Assembly: GCA_023400055.1 (NCBI GenBank)
Contig: JAEXFN010000038.1
Span: 211,202 to 275,201, forward strand
Origin: Bacillota bacterium
GTDB lineage: Bacteria > Bacillota > UBA4882 > UBA8346
Length of the DNA: 64,000 bases
Direction of reading: 5' to 3'
The position numbers and the translations under genes are program-made. Of the stretch, positions 9,294 to 18,948 are shown one piece after another. A model generated the notes under the pieces. It ran no database searches and was not told the origin of the DNA. It saw only the letters and a list, made by a program, of their open reading frames with translations. Every line of letters starts with the position of its first letter. Position 1 is the stretch's first letter.

Positions 9294-9680
9294 GACAAGT
9301 TCTCCCGCAGTTCTAACATTACGCGTTAAATTAATATTAACAAAAAGCGGTCCTTTTGTCTAATTGGGTTCTTTTGGAGATAAGCGGGCCAAAGGTAGCG
9401 AAAGGATCCGGAAAATACAATTTTTTACGAAAATTGACCAATATTGTCGGCATCGCTCTTTTCCGACGGGGAATCTGGGCGGCCAGGTCACCAATATCGA
9501 CGGAATCCGGCCCAATTTTATCCGTTCAAATCGGGCGCCGCTTCGGATAAGATTACATTATGATTACAGATATTTTAATAAATAGCGGCTTTATAAGATT
9601 CGATGATTGGAGGTGGCCCTTGATTTTGGATTAATACGGAAAACATGATAAAAGCATTAAAAGTCAGGGAGGTTTAGTCA
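9294..9680. other. Divergent intergenic region between kinase and binding-protein genes
   Basis: This 387-bp gap must hold the promoters of both directions and probably the AraC-type regulator sites. A GGGAGG ribosome site lies at 9668-9673 before the binding-protein ATG. A TTGATT at 9620 has no good -10 partner. I see no gene and no clear operator repeat in it. Confidence 0.4.
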
Positions 9681-10958
9681 ATGAAGAAATTGATGTGCGG
9701 TTTATTCTCTTTATTAATTCTGGGTGTAATCGTTGCGAATTCCAGTCCCGCCATTTTTGCCGAGACCAAAGCGCCCGTGACCATTTCTTTCTGGTTTCCG
9801 GGCGCCGATAAAGTCAATGATTCATACTTTGGGGAGGCGGCGAAGGAATTTGAAAAAACGCACCCGCAAATTAAGGTGGAAGTAACGGTTTTACCGGCCA
9901 CCCAAGCCGATGTCGATCTGAAATTAAATGCCGCTTTGCTGGCGGGTACCTATCCCGATGTTTTATCGGCCTATCTTGCCAATATCGGAACGCGCGGCAC
10001 GCAAGGCGAGTTTTATCCGCTGGATCGATACATCCGGAGCTGGAGCGATCGCGGCGATATTTATGAAAGTGTCTATAATATCGGCAAATATAATAAGAAA
10101 ATCCTCGGCTTGGGCTATTATCCCACTCCCGAGGTTTTGGTTTATCGCAAAGACTTCTTTAAAGAAGCGAAACTGGATCCGAATCATCCGCCGGCCAACT
10201 GGGAAGAACTGGCCGCCTATGCCAACAAGCTGACGGTCCGCGATAATAACAACAACGTGGTCCGGGCCGGCCTGGACATCCCGGCGATTAACAGCAACGT
10301 CTTTATGAAACCTTTCTTCCGCCAAAACGGGGCATGGGTTATCGATGAGAAAAAAGGCCGGCCGATGCTGGATGATCCGAAAATGATCAGCGCCTTGGAT
10401 TTTATCATCAAACTGAAAAACGAGAATGTCAGCATTCCCTACAATTATCAGAAGAAAGAAAGTATCCCGTTCCAATACGGCAAAAGCGCCATGTCGTTCC
10501 TGCAACCGACGCAGATCATCAAACTGTTGGAGTCCGATCCCGCTTTAAAGGATAAAGTGGGTTTGGCCCCGGTATTGACCGGTAAGAAAAAGTCAGCCTT
10601 CTGCGGATACCGGTTGTTTGTGATTGGCAATTCATCCAAACACAAAAATGAAGCCTGGGAATTTATCAAATTCATGATGTCCAAGGATCAAATGCGGGTC
10701 CGTTATACGGAATTAAAAACTCCGGTGGTTCGGAAATCGCTGGAAGACGAATTTGTGAAAGCGGATCCTTCTTTTAATAAAGTATTGATGGACTATGTCA
10801 AATTCGGTCAGGGCGATAATGTCATCGCCTGGAACACACTGGCGGTCAAATATATTCACCAGGCCTATGAAGAAGTCTACAACGGCAGGAAAACTGCGGC
10901 CCAAGCCCTCAAGGACGCCCAAAGGAATTTGCTGACGGAGCTTAAGAATACTAACTAG
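9681..10958 (+). CDS. Sugar ABC transporter substrate-binding protein, family 1 (copy 1)
   Basis: The 425-residue secreted protein starts with a signal peptide (MKKLMCGLFSLLILGVIVA, cleavage near AIFA-ET). It has the family-1 binding-protein layout, with ITISFWFPG-type opening strand and the conserved GKSAMSFLQP and AWEFIKFMMSKDQM segments. No lipobox is present at the cleavage site, so the protein should be free in a periplasm. It heads an operon with a second, closely similar binding protein, two permeases and sulfatases. The inferred ligand is an oligosaccharide released from a sulfated glycan. Regulation is probably by the divergent YesMN pair. Confidence 0.92.
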   Translation: MKKLMCGLFSLLILGVIVANSSPAIFAETKAPVTISFWFPGADKVNDSYFGEAAKEFEKTHPQIKVEVTVLPATQADVDLKLNAALLAGTYPDVLSAYLANIGTRGTQGEFYPLDRYIRSWSDRGDIYESVYNIGKYNKKILGLGYYPTPEVLVYRKDFFKEAKLDPNHPPANWEELAAYANKLTVRDNNNNVVRAGLDIPAINSNVFMKPFFRQNGAWVIDEKKGRPMLDDPKMISALDFIIKLKNENVSIPYNYQKKESIPFQYGKSAMSFLQPTQIIKLLESDPALKDKVGLAPVLTGKKKSAFCGYRLFVIGNSSKHKNEAWEFIKFMMSKDQMRVRYTELKTPVVRKSLEDEFVKADPSFNKVLMDYVKFGQGDNVIAWNTLAVKYIHQAYEEVYNGRKTAAQALKDAQRNLLTELKNTN

Positions 10959-11032
10959 ATCCAAAAGGCGGGACGGGAGTTAGAAATTGCTTGCTCGTCT
11001 TCGCAAAAACTTAAATTTTGGGAGGGTATGTG

Positions 11033-12313
11033 ATGAAAAAAATACTTTTCGGCCTGTTCATTTTCTTGTTTGCGTCCGTAATCATTATAACCTCTAATCC
11101 GGCGGTCTTCGCTGCCAAGACCAAAGCGCCGGTGACCATTACTTTTTGGTTTCCGAGCTCCGACAAAATGATCAATGCCTATTTTTTCGATGCCGCGAAA
11201 GCGTTTGAAAAAACTCACCCTCAAGTCAACGTGGATGTCACGGCCTTACCCCCGAGTCAAGCTGATGTAGATCTCAAATTGAATGCCGCGGTGCTAAGCG
11301 GGACTTATCCTGATGTTCAATCCTCAATGCTTACTGCTATCGGGACGAGAGGCGCGCTGGGTGAGTTTTATCCGTTAGACAGGCTTGTTTCACGATGGAG
11401 CGATAAGGCGGATATTTACCAAAATGTTTATCCGATTGGCAAATATAAGGGCAAATTGCTGGGCCTTGGTTTTTATCCCAATCCGAATGTATTAGCCTAC
11501 CGGAAAGATTTCTTTAAAGAGGCTGGCTTGGATCCAAATCATCCTCCGGCGAACTGGGATGAACTCGCCGCCTATGCTAAAAAATTGACGGTACGTGATG
11601 GGAATAATGTAATCCGGGCCGGCTTTGACATCCCGGCTTTGAATGGGACTGTGTTTATTAAACCGTTTTGCCGGCAAAACGGAGCGGTTGTGATTGATGA
11701 TAAAAGAGAAAAACCAATGCTGGATGATTCCAAAATGGTTGGCGCCTTTGAGTATCTCATGAAATTAAAAAATGAAAATGTCAGTAACCCCTATGACTTT
11801 CTGAAGAAAGACAGTATTCCGTTTGTATACGGAAAAAGCGCGATGTCATTCATGGATCCTTCCCAAGTTATCGGATTACTGAATTCCAATCCCGATTTGA
11901 AGGATAAGATCGCTTTGGCTCCGGTGTTAACCGGACCGAAAAAGAAGTCCGGTTATTGTGCGTATCGCTTGTTTACGATTAGCAATTCGTCTAAACATAA
12001 GAATGAAGCCTGGGAATTTATTAAATTCATGATGTCCAAAGAACAAATGCAGGATCGCTATGTGAATTTGAAAATTCCTCCCGTCTGGCAATCAATGGAG
12101 AAAGATTATATTGCCAAGGATCCTGCATTTAACGGTGTAATTATGGATTATGTCAGAAATGGTCAAGGCGATAATGTGATCGCTTGGAATACGCTAGCTA
12201 CCAAATATCTCTATCTGGCTTGGGAGGAAGCATATAACGGCAGAAAGACACCGGCACGGGCGCTGAAGGATGCGCAAGCAGGCTTACTCAATGAGCTGAA
12301 GAGTATAAAATGA
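11033..12313 (+). CDS. Sugar ABC transporter substrate-binding protein, family 1 (copy 2, paralog)
   Basis: This 426-residue protein aligns along its whole length with the preceding gene product (shared GKSAMSF, SNSSKHKNEAWEFIKFMMSK and WNTLA segments). The pair arose by tandem duplication. I chose ATG 11033 because GGAGG lies seven bases before it; an in-frame TTG at 11018 has no ribosome site. A signal peptide (MKKILFGLFIFLFASVIII, cleavage near VFA-AK) without a lipobox is present. Codon use is visibly more AT-rich than in copy 1. The two may bind different sugars and feed the same permeases. Confidence 0.92.
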   Translation: MKKILFGLFIFLFASVIIITSNPAVFAAKTKAPVTITFWFPSSDKMINAYFFDAAKAFEKTHPQVNVDVTALPPSQADVDLKLNAAVLSGTYPDVQSSMLTAIGTRGALGEFYPLDRLVSRWSDKADIYQNVYPIGKYKGKLLGLGFYPNPNVLAYRKDFFKEAGLDPNHPPANWDELAAYAKKLTVRDGNNVIRAGFDIPALNGTVFIKPFCRQNGAVVIDDKREKPMLDDSKMVGAFEYLMKLKNENVSNPYDFLKKDSIPFVYGKSAMSFMDPSQVIGLLNSNPDLKDKIALAPVLTGPKKKSGYCAYRLFTISNSSKHKNEAWEFIKFMMSKEQMQDRYVNLKIPPVWQSMEKDYIAKDPAFNGVIMDYVRNGQGDNVIAWNTLATKYLYLAWEEAYNGRKTPARALKDAQAGLLNELKSIK

Positions 12314-12334
12314 TACCAAGCTAAGGTCATGCCG

Positions 12335-12367
12335 AAGGGCTTATGTTTAAGCCATAAGCCCTTTTCT
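12335..12367 (+). terminator. Hairpin between binding-protein and permease genes
   Basis: An 11-base perfect stem (12335-12345 with 12353-12363) with a 7-base loop is followed by TTCT. It sits 21 bases after the second binding-protein stop and upstream of the permease genes. Such hairpins often lower downstream transcription or protect the upstream message, which would keep binding protein in excess of permease. Confidence 0.6.
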
Positions 12368-12393
12368 GACATTTAACGTTAGGGAGTAACTTT

Positions 12394-13293
12394 ATGAACA
12401 AAACGGAAAAATTTAAATATTCTAAATTAAGTCAAGACAATATCGGATATTGGATGATCGCCCCTTTTTACATTTTTTTATTGATATTTGTAGTATTGCC
12501 GATCATATTTAATATATTTTTTAGCTTTACCAATTATAACCTAAGAGATTGCGATTTTGTCGGTTTAAAAAATTATGTGCGCCTGTTCTCGGATGGAACG
12601 TTTTTGATTTCGATGAAGAATACCTTTGTCTACACCCTTTTCACGTTGATTTTAAATATGGTGTTGGGGCTTGGGTCAGCTCTGGCGATCAACAAGAAAT
12701 TGCTCGGATTGAAATTCTTTCAGACCAGCTTTTATATGCCGTATGTCATGTCGATGGTAGGGGTTTCCATGATTTGGCTATGGATGTATGATCCTTCCGT
12801 CGGTATTTTTAACCAAGTAATGAATTTTCTCGGGATGCCGATCCAGCAGTGGCTCTACGATGCTAATTTGGCGATGTTCTGCATTATTTTAATGAGCGTT
12901 TGGAAATCCATCGGTTATTTTATGGTGATCTATTTGGCGGGTTTACAGGGTATCCCGGCTTACCTTTATGAAGCGGCAACGCTCGACGGCGCGAATGCCT
13001 GGAAGCAATTTCGCAATATTACCCTGCCCATGTTGCAACCGATCACCTTTTTTCTGTTTGTGACCGGGATTATCAATTGTTTTAAAGTATTCGAACAGGT
13101 TCAGATTTTAACCAATGGCGGGCCGATGAATGCAACCACGACAATTGTCCATCAGATCTATAACCGCGGTTTCATTGAATTTCAACTGGGTTATGCCGCC
13201 ACGTTAGCCATTGTTTTATTGGCGGTTATCTGTATCGTTACTTTATTAAACTTTAAGTACGGCAAGCAAGGTCATGATTTGGATGTAGGGTGA
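12394..13293 (+). CDS. Sugar ABC transporter permease, MalF/UgpA family
   Basis: The 299-residue membrane protein has about six helices and the binding-protein-dependent permease EAA loop, read as YLYEAATLDGANAWKQFRNITLPML. The N-terminus contains the usual first helix followed by the NLRDCDFVGLKNYVRLF segment. It pairs with the next permease to form the channel. No nucleotide-binding subunit is encoded anywhere in this locus, so an ATPase shared with other importers (MsmX type) is inferred. Confidence 0.93.
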   Translation: MNKTEKFKYSKLSQDNIGYWMIAPFYIFLLIFVVLPIIFNIFFSFTNYNLRDCDFVGLKNYVRLFSDGTFLISMKNTFVYTLFTLILNMVLGLGSALAINKKLLGLKFFQTSFYMPYVMSMVGVSMIWLWMYDPSVGIFNQVMNFLGMPIQQWLYDANLAMFCIILMSVWKSIGYFMVIYLAGLQGIPAYLYEAATLDGANAWKQFRNITLPMLQPITFFLFVTGIINCFKVFEQVQILTNGGPMNATTTIVHQIYNRGFIEFQLGYAATLAIVLLAVICIVTLLNFKYGKQGHDLDVG

Positions 13294-13303
13294 GGGAGAG
13301 ACG

Positions 13304-14167
13304 ATGGAAAATAAACGAGCTAAGTATCTGATATCGGCGACCATGTTCATATTGTCTTTAGTTATGCTTTTCCCTTTTTTTTTAATGGTAATGACGTCAT
13401 TGAAAACAATGGCTGAGATTCAAAACAGTACGTTCGTCTTGATTCCCAAACATTTCAATTTTATCAACTATTATGACGCGATGCTCCGGGGAAATTGGGG
13501 CCGTTACTTTTTTAATTCTTTATTGGTTACGGTAGTAACCACGCTGGTCAGTCTGGTCATCAATTCGATGGCCGGTTACGCTTTTGCCCGGTTACACTTC
13601 CGGGGCCGCGATACGCTGTTCGTGATCGCCTTAATCGGCATGATGGTTCCGCAGCAGGTCACGATGGTTCCCTTGTTCATTATCTTAAAGAACTTTCCGT
13701 TGGTGGGCGGCAATGATCTTTTGGGCCAGGGCGGTATGGGTTGGGTCAATTCATACATGGGAATGATCTTACCCTACATCGCCGGAGCCTTCGGTGTATT
13801 TTTATTCCGTCAGTTTTATTTAAATTTTCCGGGATCGTTGGATGACGCGGCGGCTATCGACGGCCTGAATAAATTTCAAACTTTCTTAAAAATCTATGTT
13901 CCACTGGGAAAACCGATCTTTGCGACGTTAGCGGTGTTCAAAGCGACTACGACCTGGAGCGAATATTCCTGGCCGTTGGTCATTACGAACAATGATGTCA
14001 TGAAAACGGTTCAACTGGCGTTGACGATGTTTAGGGATGAATCCACCGTAATTTGGAATCAGATGATGGCGGCCACCACTTTAACCTCCTTGCCGTTGAT
14101 TATCGCGTTTCTCTTTGCCCAACGTTATTTCGTACAGGGGATTGTAAATACCGGGATGAAGGGATGA
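13304..14167 (+). CDS. Sugar ABC transporter permease, MalG/UgpE family
   Basis: The 287-residue protein has six predicted helices and a MalG-type EAA loop, read as DDAAAIDGLNKFQTFLKIYVPLGKP. The C-terminus ends QRYFVQGIVNTGMKG, a typical family ending. It begins ten bases after the first permease gene with a GAGGGAGAG ribosome site. It completes the membrane part of the importer. The next gene, a sulfatase, starts seven bases after its stop, which ties sugar uptake to desulfation. Confidence 0.93.
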   Translation: MENKRAKYLISATMFILSLVMLFPFFLMVMTSLKTMAEIQNSTFVLIPKHFNFINYYDAMLRGNWGRYFFNSLLVTVVTTLVSLVINSMAGYAFARLHFRGRDTLFVIALIGMMVPQQVTMVPLFIILKNFPLVGGNDLLGQGGMGWVNSYMGMILPYIAGAFGVFLFRQFYLNFPGSLDDAAAIDGLNKFQTFLKIYVPLGKPIFATLAVFKATTTWSEYSWPLVITNNDVMKTVQLALTMFRDESTVIWNQMMAATTLTSLPLIIAFLFAQRYFVQGIVNTGMKG

Positions 14168-14174
14168 GCATTTA

Positions 14175-15674
14175 ATGAAGGCCATTGTATTTATGTTCGA
14201 CAGTGTAAATCGGCGCTATCTGCCATCCTATGGTAACGATTGGGTTCAAACTCCCAATCTGGACAGATTGGCAAGGCGTTCGGTGATTTTTGACAATCAT
14301 TGGGTAGGATCGGCGCCTTGCATACCGGCCAGAAGAGATATGCTAACCGGCAGGTTGAACTTTCTCGAACGTAATTGGGGACCGATCGAACCGTTTGATT
14401 ATACGTTGCCCCAAGCGCTGCGGGAACATGGCGTTTATACCCATATGGTAACCGATCATTATCATTATTTACGAACCGGGGGAGAAAATTACTGCCAGCT
14501 GTTTAATACGTGGGAATGTATTCGCGGCCAAGAAAATGATCCTTGGGTGTCCAGAGTTAATCGAAACGAGACTCCGCCCCATTATGGAATATATTCGCCC
14601 CAGTATGGATTAAATCGAACCAGATTTCAGCGGGAAAGCGATTATCCGAGCCCGATGACTTTACAGGCGGCCGCAGATTGGTTGGAAAACAATCGGGATG
14701 CCGATAACTACCTGCTATGGGTGGAGGTATTTGATCCGCACGAACCGTTTGACAGCCCTTCCGAGTATCGCGATAAGTATCACGATGAATATGACGGCCT
14801 TTTATATGAGTGGCCGGAATATGGGAAGGTAAATGTTCCCGAGCCCGCTTTGGAGCATATTCGAAAACGATACGCGGCATTGTTAACAATGACCGACCAC
14901 TGGCTCGGTAAGGTTTTGGACGTCATCGATAAAAATCAGCTTTGGGATGATACGTTAATCGCTTTTACCACGGATCACGGTTACATGCTCGGGGAACATG
15001 AATTTATGGCCAAAAATTATATGCCGGCTTTCAATGAAGTATTTCATATTCCATTGATGCTTCATCTTCCCCATGACCAAAATAGTGGTACCCGGATAAC
15101 CGCGCTTACGCAAAACATCGATCTGCTCCCTACCTTATTGGATTATTTTAAAATCGATCCGGGTTGTTGCCACAATAAACTTCATGGCCAATCCTGGATG
15201 CCGTTACTTACCGATGAGGCCGAAAAAATCAGGGAATATGCCATCTATGGGTATTTTGGCAGAGATGTAAACATTACCGATGGGCATTACACCTATTTCC
15301 GTTCGGCCTGCCGGGAGAGTAATGATCCTTTAAATTTTTATACAGCAATGCCTACGACTTTAAGACAGTTCTTAAACAGTGATAGTTTGGCCGACTTATC
15401 TAAAGTGGCAATGGGTCGCTTTCTCGCCTGGACTCCTTATCCGGTCTATAGAATTCCCGGGAATATTATTAAGTTTCCTGTTGAAAGCCAGGCATTCGAC
15501 AGTCGGGGGCAATATCTCCAAAATTTATTGTTTAACATCAAAAATGATTACGCTCAGAATCAACCTATCGACGATCCGGAGCTTGAGACTGAATTATGTC
15601 AAGCGTTGGTTGAGACCATGCGGCAGCATGACACCCCCGCGGAACAGTTGGAACGGTTGGGACTTACGGAATAG
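14175..15674 (+). CDS. Sulfatase, S1 family, Cys-type (sulfatase 1)
   Basis: The 499-residue protein has the formylglycine motif C-x-P-x-R as CIPAR at residues 49-53, followed by RDMLTG. Metal-site residues are seen in MFDS near the N-terminus and in TTDHGYMLGEHE. A C-terminal subdomain follows. It would hydrolyse a sulfate ester after Cys49 is converted to formylglycine. No signal peptide is visible, because the first strand of the fold begins at residue 1. The enzyme therefore appears cytoplasmic and would act on imported sulfated sugars. The substrate cannot be assigned. Confidence 0.92.
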   Translation: MKAIVFMFDSVNRRYLPSYGNDWVQTPNLDRLARRSVIFDNHWVGSAPCIPARRDMLTGRLNFLERNWGPIEPFDYTLPQALREHGVYTHMVTDHYHYLRTGGENYCQLFNTWECIRGQENDPWVSRVNRNETPPHYGIYSPQYGLNRTRFQRESDYPSPMTLQAAADWLENNRDADNYLLWVEVFDPHEPFDSPSEYRDKYHDEYDGLLYEWPEYGKVNVPEPALEHIRKRYAALLTMTDHWLGKVLDVIDKNQLWDDTLIAFTTDHGYMLGEHEFMAKNYMPAFNEVFHIPLMLHLPHDQNSGTRITALTQNIDLLPTLLDYFKIDPGCCHNKLHGQSWMPLLTDEAEKIREYAIYGYFGRDVNITDGHYTYFRSACRESNDPLNFYTAMPTTLRQFLNSDSLADLSKVAMGRFLAWTPYPVYRIPGNIIKFPVESQAFDSRGQYLQNLLFNIKNDYAQNQPIDDPELETELCQALVETMRQHDTPAEQLERLGLTE

Positions 15675-15767
15675 ACTGATAAGTTGTCCATGGGCTCCTG
15701 CTAAGGGAATCAATTGAACCGGCTTGGCTCCATTGAGCAACGGGGATTAAACATTTGGAGGTGGGCA

Positions 15768-17207
15768 GTGAACATCCTAATTATCATGTCGGATGAACAT
15801 TCATATCAAGCAATGAGTTGTGCAGGACACCCTATCGTCAAAACACCGGCGTTGGATCGGTTGGCTTCCGAGGGCGTCTCATTCACCAACTGTTATACTC
15901 CCTGCCCGTTGTGTGTGCCGGCCCGCGCCAGCGCTTTTACAGGATATTTTGTGAACCGACTGGGTACTTGGGATAATGCCACGCCTTATGACGGCCGGGT
16001 TAAGGGGCTTTTCGAACGAGTGACGGAGCATGGCTATCCGTTTACCGGAGTTGGCAAATTTCATTTTCATCCGCAGGGAACCTTTCCAGGGCTTCAGGAT
16101 CACGGATTGGGTGAGTATGATGAGCGACCGGATTTGAGCGGTTTGTTCCGGCAACGCGATATCCCGAGACCGACGGGGAAGAAACGCTTTGAACAGATTA
16201 AACCGCGCGAGTCGGAATCGAAAGATGACCAAGCCTTAGATTTCGTTTTAGATTGGCTGGCACAAAAAGAGCGAAATGGCCCGCCCTGGGTCTTGTATGT
16301 CGGTTTTAACCAACCCCATTTCCCCTTTTATTATCAACCAAAATATTGGAATACCTATGATAAGTTGGTCGTTAATATTCCGCCGGTGGCTCAAGCGCCG
16401 TTTGATGAACTCAACGAACCGTTAAAGGTGCTACGAAGGCATTTTAACGGGGATCAAGTCGATATCGAGACCATCCGAAAAGCGCATGTGGGATATTATT
16501 CTTTAATCAGTGAAATGGATCAACATGTGGGACAAATCCTGAATGCTTTGGACGACCGGGGACTGGCCAAGGATACTTTGGTGATTTATACCTCCGATCA
16601 TGGTGAACAGCTCGGACATCACGGTTTATGGTGGAAATGCTGCATGTATGAGGAATCCTCGCATATCCCATTCTTGATGAAAGGGCCGGGCCTGCCGCGG
16701 GGGATGCGGATTAACCACTGCATTTCCTTGATTGATCTTTTACCAACCGTCTGCGATTATTTGCGGGTACCTGTTCCCGAGGGATTGCAGGGTGCCAGCC
16801 TGGTGCCGCTGATTAATGGAAATAGCGATAGTTATCCCAGAGATTTTGCTTTCAGTGAATATCACGCCCACGGTATGCTGACCGGAATGTTCATGATCCG
16901 TTGGCAACAATGGAAATACGTTCACTATGTGGGGTTTGAAGGCCAGTTATTCGATCTCGAGGAAGACCCTGAAGAAATGAATAACTTGGTTCCGGCCGCC
17001 AAATATCACCCGCAAATTCAAACGGTGATCGCAGTGTGTCAAAAACGACTTTATAGTATTTGCGATCCCGAGGAAGTGAGCCGAAGGGCCTTCGAATTTC
17101 AGGCCAAGATGCTTCAAACCACCGGATTGCAAAACGTAGTGGATTTTGATGATCAAATTTCCGCTTTCTTCCCGGAGTATCAAGCTTCCATTATTAAGGG
17201 GAAGTAA
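15768..17207 (+). CDS. Sulfatase, S1 family, Cys-type (sulfatase 2)
   Basis: From GTG 15768 the protein has 479 residues and starts NILIIMSDEHSYQAMSCAGH, the normal first strand and metal motif. An in-frame TTG at 15714 would add an unlikely tail; a GGAGGTG ribosome site at 15757-15763 supports the later start. The modification motif CVPAR begins at Cys49, and TSDHGEQLGHHGLWWK gives the second metal site. It resembles choline-sulfatase-like enzymes but the ligand is unknown. There is no signal peptide. It is the second of three sulfatase genes in one operon. Confidence 0.9.
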   Translation: MNILIIMSDEHSYQAMSCAGHPIVKTPALDRLASEGVSFTNCYTPCPLCVPARASAFTGYFVNRLGTWDNATPYDGRVKGLFERVTEHGYPFTGVGKFHFHPQGTFPGLQDHGLGEYDERPDLSGLFRQRDIPRPTGKKRFEQIKPRESESKDDQALDFVLDWLAQKERNGPPWVLYVGFNQPHFPFYYQPKYWNTYDKLVVNIPPVAQAPFDELNEPLKVLRRHFNGDQVDIETIRKAHVGYYSLISEMDQHVGQILNALDDRGLAKDTLVIYTSDHGEQLGHHGLWWKCCMYEESSHIPFLMKGPGLPRGMRINHCISLIDLLPTVCDYLRVPVPEGLQGASLVPLINGNSDSYPRDFAFSEYHAHGMLTGMFMIRWQQWKYVHYVGFEGQLFDLEEDPEEMNNLVPAAKYHPQIQTVIAVCQKRLYSICDPEEVSRRAFEFQAKMLQTTGLQNVVDFDDQISAFFPEYQASIIKGK

Positions 17208-17274
17208 AACAATAAGAATTCGGCCAAAATTCAATTGTAATTTCATTTTGTCCTCGACAATTTAGCAAAAAAGA

Positions 17275-17478
17275 ATGGCATCGCTCGAAAGAATGGGGTC
17301 CGTTTTAAACGGAATTTCCGTTCGATTCGAACCGGCGATGATAAACGATCCGGAAGAATCACGCCACGCCGCCGTTCGGCATCCTGAGATAGTACGAGAA
17401 CTTGCGCGAGCTCTGGCAACAGATATCAGGAACGAACATTTTGCGATAGTAATGAGAGAGGGAGTATTTGATGGATAG
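17275..17478 (+). pseudogene. Possible C-terminal remnant of a sulfatase gene
   Basis: A 67-codon frame begins at ATG 17275 and overlaps the next gene by eight bases. Its middle reads DPEESRHAAVRHPEIVRELARAL, wording like the DPEE...HPEI.EL tail common at sulfatase C-termini. It lies exactly between two intact sulfatase genes and has no ribosome site. I read it as a possible fragment left by deletion of another sulfatase gene. A short chance frame is the alternative, so confidence is low. Confidence 0.25.
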
Positions 17479-18895
17479 ACCTGACATTCTGGTATTTATT
17501 AGCGATCAACATGCCGGCAGGTATGGGGGTTTTGCCGGAGATAAGCTTGTCAGAACTCCTAATTTGGATCAGATAGCGTCTAACGGGACTGTTTTCGATG
17601 CGGCATATACCTCCTGCCCGTTGTGCGTGCCGGCCAGAATCTCAATGCTAACCGGACAGTTACCTTCGAAAACAGGGATATATACTAATCATGGCGTGAT
17701 TCCCGGCGACCAGGCGACTTTTATTCATTCCATAGCGGCGGAAGGCTATGAAACGGTTCTTTGCGGCCGCATGCATTTTGTGGGAGATGATCAAAGGCAT
17801 GGATTTACCAAGCGAATCATGGGCGACTTCACGCCGTTGTACTGGGGAAGAGGAAGCATGAATCGATTGGATTTGGGGCGCTTCAAGGGCACAACCGATC
17901 CTAAGGGATGCTTAAGAGAAGTAGGCGAAGGGGATTCACCGGTATTGGAATACGATAGAGCGGTGATAACTGCAGCATTAGAGTATTTAAAAGAGGATCA
18001 TGCCAAACCGCAGTGTGTCGTAGTCGGTACATACGGCCCTCATTGTCCTTTTGTAGCACCGCCTGAATTGTATACATATTACCGGACCCGCGTCCAATTG
18101 CCCGTAACTGTCACCCATAAGTTGAATTACCACCATTCAGTTCTTGCCGATAAAGAGCAAGATGTGGCTGACGAGGTTGTATTGAATGCAAGGGCCGCCT
18201 ATTTTGGGATGATTACCAACCTCGATGGTCAGATTGGAGCGGTAAGGGAAGCCTGGCGGAAATATTTAAATCGAAACAACCGTAAAGGAATTTTTGTTTA
18301 TATGTCCGATCATGGAGAACAGATCGGGGAACGGAAACTATACGGCAAACAAACATTTTATGAAAATTCGGCGCAGATTCCGTTGCTGTTCGAAGGGGAT
18401 GGTGTCCAAGTAAACCATAGAGTGCATGGTGCGGCAAGTATCATGGACCTCGGGCCGACCTTATGTGAAATAACCGGAGCCGTTGCCCCGCCGGATCAAG
18501 ACGGAAAAAGCCTAACGGAACAAATATTCAAAGGAAAAGATGAATTGGACAGGTACGTGTACGCTGAGTTCATTGAGAAAGATTCTTTGGGAAGATACGT
18601 CCCGGGAAGAATGGTCCGGCGGAGCGAATGGAAGTTAATCTCTTACCATTCTTATGAAGACGAGGATTTACTGTTTAATATTGAAAGCGATCCCAATGAA
18701 TTATGTAATGTTATTCGACAATACCCTGGGAAAGTGGAGGAGTTAGAGACGCTCCTCAATCGGGAATGGGATATCCAAAAAATTATTGAAATCCACGAAA
18801 GAAAGTTGTCTCATGTTCGAATATTGACCAGGTGGGGACAGAGTAGCGGTGTCGCAGAGCCAGAACGATATTCTTTCGAGAGTATCGAATTTTAG
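17471..18895 (+). CDS. Sulfatase, S1 family, Cys-type (sulfatase 3)
   Basis: The 474-residue protein starts MDRPDILVFISDQHAGRYG, with the metal-binding SDQH motif. The modification motif is CVPAR starting at Cys52, followed by ISMLTG. MSDHGEQIGERKLYGK supplies the second metal site. ATG 17471 is chosen because GAGAGAGGGAG precedes it; a TTG one codon earlier is less likely. It has no signal peptide. It resembles sulfatase 2 in the CPLCVPAR surroundings, so the two are probably related enzymes for different sulfate positions. Confidence 0.92.
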   Translation: MDRPDILVFISDQHAGRYGGFAGDKLVRTPNLDQIASNGTVFDAAYTSCPLCVPARISMLTGQLPSKTGIYTNHGVIPGDQATFIHSIAAEGYETVLCGRMHFVGDDQRHGFTKRIMGDFTPLYWGRGSMNRLDLGRFKGTTDPKGCLREVGEGDSPVLEYDRAVITAALEYLKEDHAKPQCVVVGTYGPHCPFVAPPELYTYYRTRVQLPVTVTHKLNYHHSVLADKEQDVADEVVLNARAAYFGMITNLDGQIGAVREAWRKYLNRNNRKGIFVYMSDHGEQIGERKLYGKQTFYENSAQIPLLFEGDGVQVNHRVHGAASIMDLGPTLCEITGAVAPPDQDGKSLTEQIFKGKDELDRYVYAEFIEKDSLGRYVPGRMVRRSEWKLISYHSYEDEDLLFNIESDPNELCNVIRQYPGKVEELETLLNREWDIQKIIEIHERKLSHVRILTRWGQSSGVAEPERYSFESIEF

Positions 18896-18948
18896 AAATG
18901 TTGGATGAATTTTTAAAAATGATTATCAAATGAAAGGATTCAACCGCT

